From: Phycisphaerae bacterium
GTDB taxonomy: Bacteria > Planctomycetota > Phycisphaerae > WQYP01
DNA length: 8,659 bases
Direction of reading: 5' to 3'
Assembly: GCA_013044065.1 (NCBI GenBank)
Contig: JABEVA010000262.1
Coordinates: 1 to 8,659, forward strand
Position numbers and translations under genes: made by a program. Every line of letters starts with the position of its first letter. Within the stretch, counting starts at the first letter, position 1. The notes under the pieces were generated by a model that made no database searches, had not been told where the DNA came from, and saw only the letters and a program-made list of their open reading frames with translations. Shown one piece after another: positions 6,502-8,659 of this stretch.

Positions 6502-6538
6502 TGACAAATAATAATGCTTCAGCAATGAAAGAGATTGG

Positions 6539-7444
6539 ATGACGCAGCGCTTGACTCACTTAAAAGAACTTGAGGCGGAAAGTATTTTTATTTTCCGGGA
6601 AGTCGTGGCTGAATTTCAAAATCCGGTCATGCTCTTTTCCAGCGGTAAGGATTCATGCCTGATGCTTCGTCTGGCTCAGAAGGCGTTTTATCCAGGTCGG
6701 ATTCCCTTTCCGCTGCTGCATATCGATACCACCTGGGATTTTAAGGAAGTTTACGAATTTCGTGACCGCACTGCCCGTGAAAATAACCTCCAGATCATCG
6801 TGCATACCAATCAGGAGGCTATTCGCAATGGCATTAACCCCTTTGATTCCGGCAGTGTCAAATACACCCACAACATGAATCTCCAAGGCCTGCTGCAGGC
6901 CTTAAAAAAGTATCAGTTTGATGCGGCCTTCGGTGGAGCCAGACGCGAAGAGGAAAAGTCGCGGGCCAAGGAGCGGATTTTTTCCTTCAGAGATAAATTT
7001 TATCAGTGGGATCCCAAGAATCAGCGCCCGGAGATGTGGAACCTATACAACGCCCGTATCAACAAGGGCGAAAGTATCCGTGTGTTTCCACTTTCGAACT
7101 GGACTGAGATAGATATATGGCAATATTTGCATATTGAAAAAGTGCCTCTGGTGCCGCTCTATTTTGCCCAACCCAGGCCGGTGGTCAAGCGTGATGGCTT
7201 ATGGATTTATGTCAACGACCATCGCTATCCGCTCCAGTCAGGTGAAACGCCGGAAACCAAGACCGTGCGGTTTCGCACTTTGGGCTGCTATCCTTTGACC
7301 GGGGCCATTGAATCCACCGCCGACACGCTGCCCAAAATCATTGAAGAAATGCTGCTTTTTAAGAATTCTGAGCGCGCGGGCCGCGCCATCGACCATGATG
7401 AACAAGGTTCCATGGAGCAGAAAAAGCGCGAAGGATATTTCTAA
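6539..7444 (+). CDS. cysD: Sulfate adenylyltransferase subunit 2 (ATP sulfurylase small subunit)
   Basis: CysD is the catalytic subunit of the heterodimeric ATP sulfurylase. It adenylates sulfate with ATP to give adenosine 5'-phosphosulfate (APS), the first step of assimilatory sulfate activation, driven by GTP hydrolysis in CysN. The 301-residue length matches the family's usual 300 or so. The N-terminal HLKELEAESIFIFREV is characteristic, the ATP pyrophosphatase PP-loop SSGKDS is at 34-39, and HIDTTW (61-66), GGARREEEKSRAKER and the C-terminal KKREGYF are hallmark CysD segments. The start is at ATG 6539, preceded by only a weak purine-rich AAGAGATT. cysN follows after 56 bases on the same strand, the standard operon order. 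The protein is cytoplasmic and appears intact. Confidence 0.98.
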   Translation: MTQRLTHLKELEAESIFIFREVVAEFQNPVMLFSSGKDSCLMLRLAQKAFYPGRIPFPLLHIDTTWDFKEVYEFRDRTARENNLQIIVHTNQEAIRNGINPFDSGSVKYTHNMNLQGLLQALKKYQFDAAFGGARREEEKSRAKERIFSFRDKFYQWDPKNQRPEMWNLYNARINKGESIRVFPLSNWTEIDIWQYLHIEKVPLVPLYFAQPRPVVKRDGLWIYVNDHRYPLQSGETPETKTVRFRTLGCYPLTGAIESTADTLPKIIEEMLLFKNSERAGRAIDHDEQGSMEQKKREGYF

Positions 7445-7500
7445 CAGCGTAGTGCTTTTGGACTTTGCTCGCTGAGCCAACTTATAACGGGAACGCCAAC

Positions 7501-8659
7501 ATGACCTCGTCAGCCACCACCCTACGGGAAGATATTCACGCCTACCTCGCCCGCCATCAGGAAAAGGAATTGCTGCGGTTCCTAACCTGCGGCAGTGTGG
7601 ATGACGGAAAAAGCACCCTCATCGGACGGTTGCTGCACGACACCAAAATGATCTATGAGGATCAACTGGCCGCCATTCGCAAAGACAGCGTCAAGCACGG
7701 TACCACCGGTGGCCAGATTGATCTGGCGCTTCTGACCGATGGCCTCAAGGCCGAGCGCGAACAGGGCATTACGATTGATGTAGCTTATCGCTATTTCTCC
7801 ACCGACAAGCGAAAGTTCATCATTGCCGACACTCCCGGCCACGAACAATACACCCGCAACATGGCCACCGGCGCATCGACGTGTCAACTGGCGATTATTC
7901 TGGTGGATGCCCGCCACGGTGTGTTGGCCCAGACGCGCCGGCACAGCTTTATCTGTTCGCTGCTGGGAATCGCCCATTTGGTGGTGGCCATCAATAAAAT
8001 GGACATGGTGGAATTTGCCGAGGAGCGTTTCAACAAAATCAAAGCGGAATATGCGGAATTTGCCGGCAAGTTGGACATTCGCGATGTGCACTTCATTCCC
8101 ATTTCCGCCCTGCATGGCGATAACGTGGTGGAACGCAGCACCCGGATGCCATGGTACAAGGGCGGAGCCTTGCTTAACCATCTCGAAACAGTGCATATTG
8201 CGGCGGACCGCAACCTGACCGATCTGCGCTTTCCGGTACAACTGGTGCTGCGCCCCAATCTCGATTTCCGTGGATTTAGCGGTGGCATTGCCTCAGGGGC
8301 CATGCGCTGCGGTGATCCGATCATGGTTTTGCCATCAGGCCGTCGAAGCCGGATCAAATCCATTGTGACACGCGATGGGGAACTAAAAGAAGCCCAATGT
8401 CCGATGGCGGTCAGCGTGACCTTGGCGGATGAAGTTGATATCAGCCGCGGCGACATGCTGGTTCATCCGGAAAACCAGCCGCATTTTGGCCATGACTTCA
8501 CAGCGCATGTTGTGTGGCTGAGCGAACGCCCCCTGGATCTGGCCGCCAGTTATCTCGTTAAGCAGACTACCCGTACTGTGGCCGGCGATATTAGTCTTCT
8601 CGCGGGTATAGATATCAACACGCTTACAGAAAAGCCTCTGGAAACTCTGCACCTTAACG
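7501..8659 (+). CDS. cysN: Sulfate adenylyltransferase subunit 1 (CysN GTPase), 3' end cut by window
   Basis: CysN is the translation-factor-like GTPase that couples GTP hydrolysis to APS synthesis by CysD. The frame is open from ATG 7501 to the window end, giving 386 residues of a protein normally about 470 long, or about 630 when fused to APS kinase (CysNC). GTPase motifs are complete: G1 GSVDDGKST (31-39), the switch I Thr in GITID (89-93), G3 DTPGHEQ (110-116), G4 NKMD (165-168) and G5 SALHGDN (202-208). The elongation-factor-like domain 2 follows (FPVQLVLRPN...RGFSGGIASG, about 243-270), and the available sequence ends in domain 3. A GGGA about eight bases upstream of the ATG may be the ribosome site. 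Whether an APS kinase domain follows cannot be seen here. Confidence 0.98.
   Translation, partial: MTSSATTLREDIHAYLARHQEKELLRFLTCGSVDDGKSTLIGRLLHDTKMIYEDQLAAIRKDSVKHGTTGGQIDLALLTDGLKAEREQGITIDVAYRYFSTDKRKFIIADTPGHEQYTRNMATGASTCQLAIILVDARHGVLAQTRRHSFICSLLGIAHLVVAINKMDMVEFAEERFNKIKAEYAEFAGKLDIRDVHFIPISALHGDNVVERSTRMPWYKGGALLNHLETVHIAADRNLTDLRFPVQLVLRPNLDFRGFSGGIASGAMRCGDPIMVLPSGRRSRIKSIVTRDGELKEAQCPMAVSVTLADEVDISRGDMLVHPENQPHFGHDFTAHVVWLSERPLDLAASYLVKQTTRTVAGDISLLAGIDINTLTEKPLETLHLN

Larger units (their letters stand above)
6284..6538. other. Divergent intergenic region between the MBL hydrolase gene and cysD
   Basis: This 255-base region is the longest gene-free stretch of the window and becomes AT-rich toward cysD. 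It contains one promoter-like hexamer pair per strand, a dyad at 6474-6501, and an inverted pair of the 10-mer TGACTTGCCG (minus strand at 6330-6321, plus strand at 6452-6461). A small GCCG/CGGC hairpin (6381-6394) lacks a T tract. I see no recognised riboswitch or small-RNA consensus. Confidence 0.6.

Noticed and set aside
6501..6506. TTGACA as the -35 of cysD
   Set aside because: A -10 at normal spacing would fall just before or in the start codon, and no such hexamer is present there.
6284..6538. A SAM or other riboswitch in front of cysD
   Set aside because: I looked for conserved multi-helix leader structure and found only one simple dyad and a small GC hairpin. There is no terminator-like element before cysD.
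7582..8241. A 219-codon open frame on the minus strand
   Set aside because: It is antisense to cysN, whose five GTPase motifs are in the plus frame.

Overview
This 8.66 kb window is an ordinary-looking bacterial chromosomal segment, densely coded on both strands, with moderate GC (somewhat above half by eye). No RNA gene, mobile element, CRISPR array or phage gene is visible. Several genes lack a clear Shine-Dalgarno sequence (galM, the tRNase Z-like gene). Together with a site-2 protease carrying zinc ribbons, a GT87 membrane glycosyltransferase, an unrecognised secreted protein and CysD/CysN sulfate assimilation, this suggests a free-living Gram-negative bacterium, possibly in the Planctomycetes/PVC group. 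That taxonomic guess is inference; no phylogenetic marker is present.

Layout, left to right. (1) 1-1583, minus strand: a putative operon read right to left. It starts with an intramembrane M50 metalloprotease with four CxxC pairs at its C terminus. Only a few bases later comes a small copper-binding (CusF/PF11604-like) lipoprotein, and then possibly the first 22 codons of another gene running off the left edge. (2) 1798-2853, minus strand: galM, aldose 1-epimerase. (3) 3074-4399, plus strand: a GT87-type polyprenyl-phosphate-dependent mannosyltransferase-like membrane protein, divergent from galM. (4) 4388-6283, minus strand: a two-gene unit. A metallo-beta-lactamase hydrolase resembling plant-type short tRNase Z is followed after 24 bases by an unrecognised secreted protein, whose 3' end overlaps the GT87 gene tail-to-tail by 12 bases. 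(5) 6539-8659, plus strand: cysD and cysN (cut by the right edge), the two subunits of ATP sulfurylase, which activates sulfate to APS.

The longest gene-free stretch is the 255-base divergent intergenic region 6284-6538. It holds a plausible promoter on each strand, and a 9-bp-arm dyad overlaps the proposed -10 of cysDN, which makes it the best regulatory candidate here. The other gaps (1584-1797, 2854-3073) are under 300 bases and carry at most weak promoter-like or dyad elements.

I found no convincing previously undescribed multi-gene system. The points most worth a second look are the cysDN operator candidate, the copper lipoprotein with an altered ligand set next to a zinc-ribbon S2P protease, and the plant-like tRNase Z homologue with a Pro-rich N-terminal extension paired with a secreted protein of unknown function.
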